A DNA stretch of 64,000 nucleotides from Amycolatopsis eburnea (GCF_003937945.1 NZ_RSEC01000053.1:62001-126000); one strand, 5' to 3'; positions 33,016 through 41,832 are shown, counted from the stretch's first letter. Notes: generated by a model from the letters alone, not told the origin. Translations and numbers: made by a program.

Positions 33016-34559
33016 GGCCGCATCCCGAACGACGGCGGCCCGGCCAGCCTCGGCAGCACCGCGTAGGCGTCCCCGATCCAGTCGCACAGCCGGGCCCGGG
33101 TCTCGCGCGGGTCGATGACGTCCTCGACCGAGAAGCGCTCCGCCGTCCGGAACGGCGAGCGCACCGCGTCCAGGCGCGCGCGGATCTCCTCGATCCGCGC
33201 CGCCCGGTCGTCGGCCGCGTCCAGTTCCGCGCGGTAGGCCGCTTCGATGCCGCCTTCGACCGGCAGGGAGCCCCAGTCGCCCGAGGGCCAGGCCCAGCGG
33301 CGGACCAGGCGGTGGCGGTTGACCTGGCCCGCGCCGCCGACGCCGAACACGCGGCGGACGATCACCTCGGCCATCGGCACCCGCGCCTGGTAGACCGCGG
33401 TCACCGCGCGGGCGCCGTGGCGGATCGCGCCCGCGCGCTCGGCCGCCGCGCCGATCACCATGCCCGCCTGGTCGGTCAGCGACACCAGGGGCAGGTGGAA
33501 CGTCTCGCAGAGGTCGGCCAGCCGGGTCAGGACGTCGGCGCCCTCGGGGGTCAGCGTCGCGCCGCGGTAGGGGTCGGTCGCCAGCACGCCGACCGGGTGC
33601 CCGTTCAGCCGCGCCAGTCCCGCGTACGCCGAGCCGCCCGACACGGCGTAGTCGAACACCGAGCCTTCGTCGAAGACGCCGTCCAGCAACGGACGCAAGC
33701 GGTAGGGCCGACGCCGGTTGCGCGGCACCAGCGAGAGCAGCCCCTCGTCGGCCCGGTCCACCGGGTCCGATGTGGACGTCACCGGCGGTATCGAGTCCAC
33801 AGAGGACGGGAGGTACGACAGGAACTGTTTCGCCACCGAGAAAGCCTCGGCCTCGGAAGCCACGATCCGGTCGATCGCGCCGCTGCGCCGGTGGACCTCG
33901 GCGCCGCCGAGCTCTTCCTTGGTGAGGTCCTCCCCCGTCGCGTGCTTCACCACCGGCGGCCCGGCGACGAACAGCTGCCCGGCGCCTTCGACCAGGACGT
34001 TGAGGTGCGACATCACCGCCCGCGCGGCCCCGAGCCCGGCCACCGGGCCGAGGCAGAGCGCGACCACCGGGACCGTCGAGAGGTTGTCCACCACGAGGTC
34101 CCAGCCCGGGTTGACCGGGACGTAGGTGAACCCGTGCTGCTCCAGCATCTTGACGCTGCCGCCGCCCCCGGTGCCCTCGATCAGCCGCACCAGCGGCAGC
34201 CGCAGCTCGTTGGCCAGGCGCTCGGCGTAGACCTGCTTCTCCATGATGGCGGCGTCGGCGGCGCCGCCGCGGACGGTGAAGTCGTCGCCGCCGAGCGCCA
34301 CCCGCCTGCCGTCGAGCCGGGCGGTGCCGATGACGAAGTTGGCCGGGGTGAACGACTCCAGCGAGCCGTCCACATAGGACGCCGTACCGGCCAGCGCGCC
34401 GATCTCGTCGAAGCTGCCGGGGTCGGCGAGCGCGGCGATCCGCTCGCGGACCGTCGAGCGCCCGGCGGCGTGCTGGCGGGCCACCTTCTCGGGCCCGCCC
34501 ATGCGCTCGGCCAGCTCGCGCCGCCGGGCCAGCTCGTCGACCTCCGGCTGCCAGCTCAT
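33012..34559 (-). CDS. Acyl-CoA carboxylase beta (carboxyltransferase) subunit
   Basis: The 515-residue protein is a biotin-dependent carboxyltransferase like PccB/AccD/MccB: the N-terminal half holds GTASYVDGSLESF and the acyl-CoA-binding IEGTGGGGSVKML, the C-terminal half GVLATDPYRGATLTPEGAD and GAGQVNRHR region. The biotin carboxylase/biotin carrier alpha subunit is not nearby and must be encoded elsewhere. ATG 34559 overlaps the preceding SDR stop by ATGA, so it is the third gene of an operon headed by a TetR-type operator, which suggests beta-oxidation of a branched or terpenoid acyl-CoA (inference). Confidence 0.9.
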   Translation of the reverse strand: MSWQPEVDELARRRELAERMGGPEKVARQHAAGRSTVRERIAALADPGSFDEIGALAGTASYVDGSLESFTPANFVIGTARLDGRRVALGGDDFTVRGGAADAAIMEKQVYAERLANELRLPLVRLIEGTGGGGSVKMLEQHGFTYVPVNPGWDLVVDNLSTVPVVALCLGPVAGLGAARAVMSHLNVLVEGAGQLFVAGPPVVKHATGEDLTKEELGGAEVHRRSGAIDRIVASEAEAFSVAKQFLSYLPSSVDSIPPVTSTSDPVDRADEGLLSLVPRNRRRPYRLRPLLDGVFDEGSVFDYAVSGGSAYAGLARLNGHPVGVLATDPYRGATLTPEGADVLTRLADLCETFHLPLVSLTDQAGMVIGAAAERAGAIRHGARAVTAVYQARVPMAEVIVRRVFGVGGAGQVNRHRLVRRWAWPSGDWGSLPVEGGIEAAYRAELDAADDRAARIEEIRARLDAVRSPFRTAERFSVEDVIDPRETRARLCDWIGDAYAVLPRLAGPPSFGMRP

Positions 34560-35326
34560 TCCGCCTCGAGCGCCGCTTCGACCTTGCGCTGCAGCTTGTT
34601 CATCCCGCCGAGCCAGCGGTCGGTCTGCGTCGCGCGCGCCGCGTAGTAGTCAGCGACCTCGGGGTGCGGCAGGACCAGGAACTGCTTCGACTCCATCGCC
34701 GCGAACAGCGCGTCCGCGACCTGCTCGGGTTCGATCGCCGACGCGCCCATCAGCAGCTGCCCCGCGGTGCCGGTGCTCTCCAGCATCGCCGTCCGGACGC
34801 CCTGCGGGCAGATCGCCTGCACGGTGATCCCGCGGTGCCGGTAGGTCGCCGACAGGTATTCGGCGAACGCGAGCGCGCCGTGCTTGGTCACCGAGTACGG
34901 CGCCGAGCCGAGGCTGGTCAGCAGCCCCGCGGCGGACACGGTCGCGATGAAGTGGCCCTCGCCGCGTTCGAGCCACGCCGGTAGCAGCTGGTTGGCCGCA
35001 CGGACGTGGGACATGACGTTGACGTCCCAGGTCCGCGCCCAGACCTCCTCCGGGCTTTCCGCGCCGCCGAAGGGCGCGATCCCCGCGTTGGCGCAGAAGA
35101 CGTCGATCTCACCCAGCGCCGCGCGGGCGCTCTCGATCAGCGCAGCCACGCCGTCGACGCTCGCGACGTCGCCGACGAACGCCGTCCCGCCGACCTCCTT
35201 CGCGACTTCGGCAGCCTTGTCCCCGTCGAGGTCCGCCACGACGACCTGGGCGCCGCCCGCGGCGAACCGGCGGGCCAGCGCGGCGCCGATGCCGCCGCCA
35301 CCGCCGGTGACGACGACGCCGGTCAC
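34556..35326 (-). CDS. Short-chain dehydrogenase/reductase
   Basis: The 256-residue SDR has the cofactor motif TGGGGGIG at residues 8-15, ANAG near 84, SAAG with the catalytic Ser and YSVTK near 148. The C-terminal part is longer and less conserved than in FabG (DRWLGGMNKLQRKVEAALEAE). GTG 35326 overlaps the previous SDR stop as GTGA. It is the middle gene of the SDR, SDR, carboxylase operon and probably oxidises a hydroxyacyl or alcohol intermediate of the same pathway. Confidence 0.9.
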   Translation of the reverse strand: MTGVVVTGGGGGIGAALARRFAAGGAQVVVADLDGDKAAEVAKEVGGTAFVGDVASVDGVAALIESARAALGEIDVFCANAGIAPFGGAESPEEVWARTWDVNVMSHVRAANQLLPAWLERGEGHFIATVSAAGLLTSLGSAPYSVTKHGALAFAEYLSATYRHRGITVQAICPQGVRTAMLESTGTAGQLLMGASAIEPEQVADALFAAMESKQFLVLPHPEVADYYAARATQTDRWLGGMNKLQRKVEAALEAE

Positions 35327-36075
35327 AGGCCACCCCCGAGGGTCACGCCGCCGTCGAGCACCACGGTCTGGCCGGTGATCCAGCCCGCGTCGTCGGACAG
35401 CAGGAACGCCACCGCGCCCGCGATGTCGGCCGGCACGCCGAGCCGCTTCATCGGGTACGCCGAGGCGACCTCCTCCTCGCGGCCCTCGTAGAGCGCGGTC
35501 GCGAACTTCGTCTTGACCACGGCCGGCGCGACGGCGTTCACGCGGATCTTCGGCCCGAGCTCGGCGCCGAGCTCGACGGTCAGCCGGATCAGCGCGGCCT
35601 TGCTGACGCCGTACAGGCCGATGCCGGGCGAAGCGCCGAGGCCGGCGACGGAAGCGACGTTGACGACGGCGCCGCCGTGCTCGCCCATCCACGCGTCGCG
35701 GGCGCGCTTGGTCCAGCCCAGCGGCGCGAGCACGTTGACGCCGAGGATCTTGGCCGCGGCCGCCGGGTCGATGTCCAGCGTGGGTCCGTAGACCGGGTTG
35801 ATGCCGGTGTTGTTGACCAGGTAGTCGAGCCGGCCGAAGTTCTCGATCGTCTTGGCGACGGCCTCGTCCTGGTGGTCGGTGTCGTCGGCCTTCCCCGGCA
35901 CGAACATGGCGACGTCCGGCCCGCCGAGGGAGTTCACGGCCTCTTCGAGGGCCTCCGGCTTGCGCGCGGTGATGCACACCTTGGCGCCGCGTTCGACGAG
36001 CGTCTTCGCGATCCCGAGGCCGATGCCCCGGCTGGCCCCGGTGACGATCGCGACGCGATCCTTGAACGAGTTCAC
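35323..36075 (-). CDS. Short-chain dehydrogenase/reductase, FabG-like
   Basis: The 250-residue SDR has TGASRGIG near residues 13-20, NNTG near 90, SVAG and YGVSK near 155, and the closing GQTVVLDGGVTLGGGL. GTG 36075 is chosen as start: GGAG lies ten bases upstream and the protein then begins VNSFKDRVAIVTG, at the usual spacing to the cofactor motif; the frame is open 11 codons further without family likeness. It heads the operon and is preceded by a TetR-type operator at 36108-36127. Confidence 0.9.
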   Translation of the reverse strand: MNSFKDRVAIVTGASRGIGLGIAKTLVERGAKVCITARKPEALEEAVNSLGGPDVAMFVPGKADDTDHQDEAVAKTIENFGRLDYLVNNTGINPVYGPTLDIDPAAAAKILGVNVLAPLGWTKRARDAWMGEHGGAVVNVASVAGLGASPGIGLYGVSKAALIRLTVELGAELGPKIRVNAVAPAVVKTKFATALYEGREEEVASAYPMKRLGVPADIAGAVAFLLSDDAGWITGQTVVLDGGVTLGGGL

Positions 36076-36107
36076 GGCAGTGTGTCTCCTTCGTGTGGTG
36101 CCCGGCA

Positions 36108-36127
36108 CATACCAAGCAGTCGGTCAG
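36108..36127. promoter_or_regulatory. Degenerate TetR-type operator upstream of the SDR/carboxylase operon
   Basis: CATACCAAGCAGTCGGTCAG matches the perfect palindrome at 2138-2157 at 15 of 20 positions, keeping the CATACC left flank and the full AGTCGGT right half. It lies 33 bp before the SDR start. A weaker site of the same regulator is likely. Confidence 0.55.
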
Positions 36128-36225
36128 TGGCCCATTATGCGCGATGGGACCACCGCGCACACCCTGCCCGGAATGTGACCTTGCCCCGCTACCTTCCCCC
36201 GGAACACGTCATCGAGGGGGCCCGG

Positions 36226-36996
36226 GTGCGCAAGTCCGTCCTGACCGTCGCCGCTGCGGCACTGCTGCTGACCGCCTGCGACCCGGCACCGGCACCACCG
36301 CCGGCCCCGCCCGCGCTCGCGCCGCCGGCCACCGACGTCGCCGGCCTGGTGGGAACCGCACGGACCGGCATCGGCCACGCGCCGTCGGCGGCGTTCACGA
36401 CGACCGCCGTCTTCGGGCCGGCCACCCAGAAGTACACCGGCTCGCTCCGGTTCGACGGCGGCGAGACGTCGTTGTCGATGGTGTTCGACAGCGGTGAGAC
36501 GCGCGTGATCGGCAAGCGGACCTTCACGCGGACGCCGCAGGAAGCGATCCCCGGCAAGCCGTGGATCGGCACCGACGCGGGCAGCGCCGACCCGGTCGCG
36601 CAGGCACTGGGCGCCGGGGTCCCGCTGGCCGTCAAGCTCCCGGACCTCGGCCGCGCCCTGGCGGAAATCGAGCGCACCGGCCGGCTCGTCTCGGCCGGCC
36701 AGACCAAGCTCGGCGACGTCCCCGTCAACCACTACCGGCTCGAACTCGACCCGGCGAAGGCACCCGAGCTGTTCCCCGAGTTCGGGCCGCAGCCGGGTGC
36801 CGCCAAGGTGCCCGCCCAGCTGTGGCTCGACGCGGCGGCCCGGCCCGTCCGGTACGCCGTCGACTTCTCCGCCGGGCCCGCGGCGGCCAAGGGCACCACC
36901 GACTACCGCGACTGGGGCAAGCCGGTCGACATCCAGGCCCCGCCCGCCGACCAGGTCGTCGACGAGGTGGAACTGCTGAAGAAGCTGGGCCGGTGA
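36226..36996 (+). CDS. Lipoprotein, LppX/LprG-like fold suspected
   Basis: The 256-residue protein has a lipoprotein signal peptide (VRKSVLTVAAAALLLTAC, Cys 18), a Pro/Ala linker, and a domain with alternating polar and hydrophobic strands: AAFTTTAVFGPATQKYTGSLRF, TRVIGKRTFTR, VPVNHYRLELD and AQLWLDAAARPVRYAVDF. The layout resembles the LppX/LprAFG or LolA-like cupped beta-sheet lipoproteins that bind lipids, but this is a weak inference. GTG 36226 lies six bases after GAGGGGG. Its stop is four bases from the stop of the convergent MDR gene. Confidence 0.75.
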   Translation: MRKSVLTVAAAALLLTACDPAPAPPPAPPALAPPATDVAGLVGTARTGIGHAPSAAFTTTAVFGPATQKYTGSLRFDGGETSLSMVFDSGETRVIGKRTFTRTPQEAIPGKPWIGTDAGSADPVAQALGAGVPLAVKLPDLGRALAEIERTGRLVSAGQTKLGDVPVNHYRLELDPAKAPELFPEFGPQPGAAKVPAQLWLDAAARPVRYAVDFSAGPAAAKGTTDYRDWGKPVDIQAPPADQVVDEVELLKKLGR

Positions 36997-37000
36997 CGGG

Positions 37001-37957
37001 TCACCGCACCGCGAGCACCAGCTTGCCGGTGGTCGCCCCCGATTCGATGCGGCGGTGCGCCTCCGCGGCCCGCGCCAGCGGCAGGGCTTCGACGTCGACG
37101 CGCAGCTCACCCGCCGCGACGGCCGCGACCGCGCGGCGCAGGGCCGCGCCCACGGTCTCCGGGGCGATCGCCGCGAAGGCCGCGAGGTTGAAGCCGGACA
37201 CGGTCTTGTTCGTGAACCACAGTTCGTTCGCCGGGATGCCGACGTCCTCGGCGCCCGAGGCGTTGCCCATCACGACCAGCCGCCCCATCGGCGCGAGCGC
37301 GGCGAGCCCGGCCCGCCGGGCGGCCCCGCCGACCATGTCGACCACGACGTCGAACTCGCCGCTGATCCGGTCGCGCAGCACGACTTCGTCGTAGCCGAAC
37401 GCCTTCGCGGCGGCGATCTTGGCTTCGCTGCCGACCGCACCGACCACCCGGCCGGCCCCGAGCAGCCGGGCCACCTGCCCGAGCTGGCTCCCGACCCCGC
37501 CGGCGGCGGCGTGCACGAGGACGCGCTCGCCGGGCTGGAGCCGCGCCACGCGTTCCAGCACGAGGAACGCGGTGGTGCTGTTGGACGGCACGGCGGCCGC
37601 ACGCTCGAACCCGCTGTCCGGCAGCGGCGCGACGAGCGCGGCGGCGGTGGTGACGACCTCGGCGTACCCGCCGCCGGCCACGATCGTCAGCGCGGCGACC
37701 GGCTGACCGGGGATCAGGCCCTCGACGCCTTCGCCCAGCGCGCGGATCCGGCCGGCCACCTCGATGCCGGGGACGAAGGGCAGCGGGACGTCCACGAGAC
37801 CCCGCCGGTAGAGGACTTCGGCGAAGTTCGCGCCGGCGTGGGTGACGTCGATGGAGACTTCGCCGGGCCCGGGTTCGGGGACGGGGACGGCGGCGAGGCG
37901 CAGCACCCCGGCGTCGCCGAACTCCGGGATGGTGACCGCGTTCATGGTGTTCGTCAT
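37001..37957 (-). CDS. Zinc-free MDR oxidoreductase (NADPH:quinone reductase-like)
   Basis: The 318-residue protein is a complete quinone-oxidoreductase-type MDR: GroES-like N-terminal domain with THAGANFAEVLYRRG and PFVPGIEVAGRI, then the Rossmann domain with HAAAGGVGSQLGQVARLLG near residue 150 and VVDMVGG, ending HRRIESGATTGKLVLAV. No zinc-ligand cysteines are present. It probably reduces quinones or enones with NADPH. It is a single gene; the start has no strong ribosome site. Confidence 0.9.
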   Translation of the reverse strand: MTNTMNAVTIPEFGDAGVLRLAAVPVPEPGPGEVSIDVTHAGANFAEVLYRRGLVDVPLPFVPGIEVAGRIRALGEGVEGLIPGQPVAALTIVAGGGYAEVVTTAAALVAPLPDSGFERAAAVPSNSTTAFLVLERVARLQPGERVLVHAAAGGVGSQLGQVARLLGAGRVVGAVGSEAKIAAAKAFGYDEVVLRDRISGEFDVVVDMVGGAARRAGLAALAPMGRLVVMGNASGAEDVGIPANELWFTNKTVSGFNLAAFAAIAPETVGAALRRAVAAVAAGELRVDVEALPLARAAEAHRRIESGATTGKLVLAVR

Positions 37958-38024
37958 GCGTCGATCGTGCGACGCCGTCGGCGCGCGGGACAGGCCCGGC
38001 GCAACCTGGGTCCGGCAGGACCAG

Positions 38025-38828
38025 TCAGCGCGGGACCAGGGCCCGGACCGCCTCGATCAGCTCCGGGCCGTCGAGCAGGACCGGGTCGTTGTGGCCGGCG
38101 CCGGGGATCTCCACGAGCCGCGCCGACGCCGCTGCCGCCACCGCGCGGCTCTGCGACGGCGGCACGATCGAGTCGGCGCCGCCCAGCACCACGGCCGTCG
38201 GCACCCGCACCCGCGCGACCTGTTCCTCGACCGGGAAGCGGTCGCGCAGCAGCAGGCGCACCGGCAGGTACGGGTAGACCTCGGCGCCGACCGCCGCGAG
38301 GTCGGTGAACGGCGAGCGCAGGAGCAGCCCGGCCGGCGGGTACGCCGTGGCCAGCTCGGTCACGACGGCGCACCCGAGGCTCTCGCCGAAGTACAGGAGC
38401 CGCTCGGGCCGAACCTGCCGCTCTCCGACCAGGAACCGGTGGGCCGCGCGGACGTCGAGGGCCAGGCCGGCTTCGCTGGGATCGCCCGGATTGCCGCCGT
38501 AGCCGCGGTAATCGAGCAGGAGCACGGCCAGCCCCGCCTCCGCCAGCTTCGCCGCCAGCGGAGCGCGCCCGGCCCGGTTGCCGCCGTTGCCGCCGGCGAC
38601 CAGCACCGTGGCCGACGGCTCGCGGTCGCGGGGCCGGACGTACCAGGCACCCAGCTCCAGGCCGTCGGCCGTGCGGAGGCGGACGTCTTCGCCGCCAGGC
38701 AGCACGCTCGCGGCGGCCGGCACCGGGCCGGCATCGGGCAGGTAGATCAGCCGGCGCTGGAACACCCAGACGAGCCCCAGCACCAGCACCACGACCAGCG
38801 CGACCCCCAGCAGCACCCGCACGACCAC
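38025..38828 (-). CDS. Membrane-anchored alpha/beta hydrolase
   Basis: The 267-residue protein begins with one hydrophobic anchor (residues 3-25) followed by FQRRLIYLPD, then an alpha/beta hydrolase domain of the BEM46-like group: LLLDYRGYGGNPG oxyanion region, nucleophile Ser in YFGESLGCAV near residue 150, acid in GGADSIVPPSQ and His in GAGHNDPVL. The start is GTG 38828, six bases after GGGAGGT; an ATG at 38900 would overlap the divergent GNAT gene and add an Arg-rich leader. Substrate unknown; catalytic domain faces outward or inward depending on anchor topology. Confidence 0.82.
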   Translation of the reverse strand: MVVRVLLGVALVVVLVLGLVWVFQRRLIYLPDAGPVPAAASVLPGGEDVRLRTADGLELGAWYVRPRDREPSATVLVAGGNGGNRAGRAPLAAKLAEAGLAVLLLDYRGYGGNPGDPSEAGLALDVRAAHRFLVGERQVRPERLLYFGESLGCAVVTELATAYPPAGLLLRSPFTDLAAVGAEVYPYLPVRLLLRDRFPVEEQVARVRVPTAVVLGGADSIVPPSQSRAVAAAASARLVEIPGAGHNDPVLLDGPELIEAVRALVPR

Positions 38829-38898
38829 GCGCCACCTCCCTGCGGCCCGGCCGAAAACGCGTCGACGACGCGACCCGCGCCTGACACAGTGCTGTTCC

Positions 38899-39927
38899 AT
38901 GGTCACCCCGTTGACGGTCGACGACCTGCGGCTGATGCAAGGCCTCGCGCAGCGGGTCACCGCCGTCCGCCCCGAGCTGGTGAACGGCGACGCATCCTAC
39001 GGCGAGCTGGCGTGGAACTGGGGCAAGGACCACGCCGCCGCCGGGGCGAGCTGGCGCCGGGAGCTGTGGTTCGCCGGCGGTGACCTGGTGGCGTGGGCGT
39101 GGGCCCGTCTCCCCCACCGGGTGCGGCGGAGCGACGGCACGGTCAAGGACGTCGCCGGCGCGTCCCTCGCGCACCAGGTCCACCCGGACCACGCCCCGCT
39201 GATCGACGAGGTGATCGCCTGGTACGAAGCCACGGCGGGCGACGTCGAGCGCGCGGTGCTGGCGGGCGCCGCCGACGAGTTCGCCCTGGCGCGCTGGGCG
39301 GCGCACGGCTACGAGACCGACCCGGACGCGCTCGGCGACACCGGCTCCTGGACCCAGCTCAACGAACGCGACCTCGCCGACGTCGCCGCACCGGTCCTGC
39401 CCGCCGGGTTCCGGTTCCGCACCGCGGGCGAGGCCGGGCCCGAGGCCGCGGTGCAGTCCCATGTGGACGCTTGGGCACCCACGACGTACACGGCCGAGAG
39501 CTACGAAGGCGTCCGGCAGGCCCCGGCGTACCGCGACGACCTGCACGTCCTCGTCGAAGCACCGGACGGGACGATGGCGTGCTCGGCGATCCTGTGGCTC
39601 GACGACGCCAACGAGACGGTCGAGTTCGAGCCGGTCGGGACGCACCCGGGCTTCCGGCGCCGCGGCCTGGCCCGGGCGCTGCTGCTGCACGGCATGCGCC
39701 TGGCCCGCGCGGCCGGTGCGCGACACGCGACGGTCGCCTGCCTGGGCGCACCGGGTCATCCCCGAGCGCGCGAGCTGTACTACTCCGTCGGCTTCCGCGA
39801 GCTGTCCCGGGACGCGCCGCTCCTCAAGGCATGGCGGCTACCTCGGCCGGGTGGAGTTCGTAGAGCGCGTACGCCTTCCGGATCACCGGCTGCGCCACGT
39901 TCCGCACCCGCACGCCGCCCGGCGTGA
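38899..39927 (+). CDS. GNAT N-acetyltransferase
   Basis: The 342-residue protein has a divergent N-terminal half and a C-terminal GNAT domain with the acetyl-CoA motif VGTHPGFRRRGLARALLLHGMRLA near residue 252 and LGAPGHPRARELYYSVGFRE near 285. Double-length GNAT proteins of this kind often have a degenerate first domain. The last 25 or so residues (PRPGGVRRARTP onwards) are Arg/Pro-rich, unlike the family, and overlap the convergent phosphoesterase gene by 104 bp, so the original stop may have been lost. Substrate unknown. Confidence 0.82.
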   Translation: MVTPLTVDDLRLMQGLAQRVTAVRPELVNGDASYGELAWNWGKDHAAAGASWRRELWFAGGDLVAWAWARLPHRVRRSDGTVKDVAGASLAHQVHPDHAPLIDEVIAWYEATAGDVERAVLAGAADEFALARWAAHGYETDPDALGDTGSWTQLNERDLADVAAPVLPAGFRFRTAGEAGPEAAVQSHVDAWAPTTYTAESYEGVRQAPAYRDDLHVLVEAPDGTMACSAILWLDDANETVEFEPVGTHPGFRRRGLARALLLHGMRLARAAGARHATVACLGAPGHPRARELYYSVGFRELSRDAPLLKAWRLPRPGGVRRARTPSGSPAAPRSAPARRPA

Positions 39928-40555
39928 CGCCCTGCTCGCAGCCGAAGTGCGCATGGCCGTGCAGCGCGAGGTCGGCGCCCACCTCGTCGATCGGCTCGCA
40001 CAGCAGGTACGAGCCGAGGAACGGGTGGATCTCGGGCGGCTCGCCGTGCAGCGTGCCGGGGATCGGCGCGTAGTGGGTCAGCGCGACGACGACGTCGGTG
40101 CCGAGGCTCCGCAACGCACCGCGCAACGATTCGGCCGACGCCATCGTGTGCTCGACGAAGTCCTTCATCTCCCGCTCGCCGAAGCGGCTGGCGCACTTGC
40201 CGGCGAACCCGCCGCCGAACCCCTTGACCCCCGCGACGCCGAGCGAGCCGTCGGGCAGGTCGAACCGGGCCGCGTCGCCTTCGAGGACCGTGACGCCCGC
40301 GTCCCGCAGCACGCCGGCGATCGCGTCCGCGGCGTCGCTGTGGTGGTCGTGGTTGCCGAGCACGGCGGCGACCGGCACGGCCAGCCCGGCGACCTCTTCG
40401 GCCACCACGCGGGCTTCCTCGAGCGTCCCGTGCCGGGTGAGGTCCCCGGCCAGCAGGAGGACGTCGGCGGTGCCGTCCAGGTGCTCCAGCGCCGGCCGGA
40501 GCAGGCCGCGGGAGTCCTCGCCCAGGTGCACGTCCCCGACCGCGGCGATCCTCAT
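39824..40555 (-). CDS. Metallophosphoesterase (calcineurin-like)
   Basis: The 243-residue protein carries all five blocks of the calcineurin-like fold: GDVHLGE at residues 7-13, LAGDLTRHG, VLGNHDHHS near 67, THYAPIPGT and HGHAHFG near 195. It hydrolyses a phosphomonoester or diester with two metals; the natural substrate is unknown. ATG 40555 overlaps the stop of the nucleotidyltransferase-like gene (ATGA), so the two are coupled. A nucleotidyltransferase next to a phosphoesterase suggests attaching and removing a nucleotide or phosphate on the same target (inference). Confidence 0.9.
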   Translation of the reverse strand: MRIAAVGDVHLGEDSRGLLRPALEHLDGTADVLLLAGDLTRHGTLEEARVVAEEVAGLAVPVAAVLGNHDHHSDAADAIAGVLRDAGVTVLEGDAARFDLPDGSLGVAGVKGFGGGFAGKCASRFGEREMKDFVEHTMASAESLRGALRSLGTDVVVALTHYAPIPGTLHGEPPEIHPFLGSYLLCEPIDEVGADLALHGHAHFGCEQGVTPGGVRVRNVAQPVIRKAYALYELHPAEVAAMP

Positions 40556-41361
40556 CGGCCGATCTCCTCCGCGCTCGCCGGTTCGCGGACGTCGGCGACC
40601 CGGACGTCGTTGTGCACCAGCTCCCCGGTCAGGTACTCGCCCACGACGGCGTCCAGCTCCGCCTTCCGCGCGGGGCAGGTCACTTCGCCGGTCAGGTGGA
40701 CGTGCTCGCCCCGCACGGTCACGTGCACGCCGAGCTCGGCGGTGCGGGGGTCTTCGGCGAGGGCCCGGCTCAGCCGGGCGACGAGGTACTGCGGTGCTTC
40801 GGGCACGAGAGCCTCCTTCGGATCGATCACGGCCAAGTCGCCGAGCAGCGCAAGGAAGGCGCGGGCGTACGGCGACGCCGACACCTGCACGGCGACCTCC
40901 GTCCACTCGACCTGCTCGCGCAGGTCCCGGGCGATCTGCAGCAGCGGCGCGAAGTCGCAGCGGTGCGCTTCGAGCACGAGCAGCTTGTCGACGAGCAGGT
41001 CGGTACCGGACACGACGGGCGCGGCGGTCGACCCGACGCGCATGAACGCCGCGCGGTCCAGCAGCTCGTCGGTCACCGGCCGGTGGTTGGGCCGGTGGAT
41101 CAGGTCGACGAGGATCTCGCCGTCGTAGACCTTGGTCAGCCAGTCCTCGGGCGGGTGCACGCGGCGCAGCCCGGCGGTGGTGAGCACCTCGGCCGCGCGG
41201 TCCGCATCGCCGGGCTTGAGGAACAGGTCGACGTCGTGGTCCGACGGCGGCCCACCGCGGGCGTACACCGCCAGCCCACCCGCCACGGCGAACCGGATCC
41301 CGGTGCCGTTCAGCGCGGTCACCACCCGGGTCAGGCTCTGCAGCAGCGCCTCCGCTTCCAT
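40552..41361 (-). CDS. Nucleotidyltransferase-like protein fused to a BON domain
   Basis: The 269-residue protein begins with a nucleotidyltransferase-fold domain: GIRFAVAGGLAVYARGG and the metal motif DHDVDLFL near residues 41-48, followed by a helical part. The last 70 residues (LSRALAEDPRTAELGVHVTV, then VHLTGEVTCPARKAELDAVV) have the alpha-beta pattern and central Gly of a BON domain, which usually binds phospholipid or membrane. I know of no standard family with this pairing. It is followed, with an ATGA overlap, by a metallophosphoesterase. Confidence 0.8.
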   Translation of the reverse strand: MEAEALLQSLTRVVTALNGTGIRFAVAGGLAVYARGGPPSDHDVDLFLKPGDADRAAEVLTTAGLRRVHPPEDWLTKVYDGEILVDLIHRPNHRPVTDELLDRAAFMRVGSTAAPVVSGTDLLVDKLLVLEAHRCDFAPLLQIARDLREQVEWTEVAVQVSASPYARAFLALLGDLAVIDPKEALVPEAPQYLVARLSRALAEDPRTAELGVHVTVRGEHVHLTGEVTCPARKAELDAVVGEYLTGELVHNDVRVADVREPASAEEIGR

Positions 41362-41391
41362 GCACGGAGGACTACCCGGCCGCTCCCCCGT

Positions 41392-41760
41392 TCATGCCCG
41401 CTCGCGCAGCCACGCGCGGGCACCGGTCAGCGTCGGGTGCAGGGCGAGGGTGGTGTCCAGCCGCGTGAGCCGCAGCGCGCGCAGCACCGCCCGCCGGTCG
41501 GTGACCAGCGCGAACGGCACGCCGGCCGCCTCGGTCGCCGCGACCAGCTCGGCGACGACCTGCAGGCCGGCCGAACCGCAGAACCCGACTCCGCCGAGGT
41601 CGAGGACGAGCGCCGCCGGCCTGCTTTCGAGCGCGGCTTCGGCCCGGGCTCGCAGCACCGGCGCACTGCCGAGGTCGAGGTCACCTTCCGCGGCGACGAC
41701 GACGGCTTCGGGCACGGCGCGCACGTGCACCGTCAGCACGGGCAGGCTGCTCTCCGGCAC
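41392..41760 (-). CDS. STAS-domain anti-sigma factor antagonist
   Basis: The 122-residue protein is a single STAS domain: VVVAAEGDLDLGSAPVLRARAEAAL, then LVLDLGGVGFCGSAGLQVVAELVAATE with the Ser that a kinase would phosphorylate (the CGSAGL equivalent of DSSGL near residue 62). Such proteins release sigma factors by binding anti-sigma kinases when unphosphorylated. No kinase gene is adjacent; HATPase proteins at 51059 and 59679 are in the same window. ATG 41760 follows GGAGA. Confidence 0.88.
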   Translation of the reverse strand: MPESSLPVLTVHVRAVPEAVVVAAEGDLDLGSAPVLRARAEAALESRPAALVLDLGGVGFCGSAGLQVVAELVAATEAAGVPFALVTDRRAVLRALRLTRLDTTLALHPTLTGARAWLRERA

Positions 41761-41832
41761 CGGGGTCTCCTTCCCGTCGAGCGGCCGAGCCTAGAGCGCT
41801 TGCATCGATTTGTCAGCGGTTTGCCTCGGCGT

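Noticed and set aside
38829..38960. Upstream ATG starts for the membrane-anchored hydrolase
   Set aside because: They would place an Arg-rich leader before the membrane anchor and overlap the divergent gene; GTG 38828 has a strong ribosome site.
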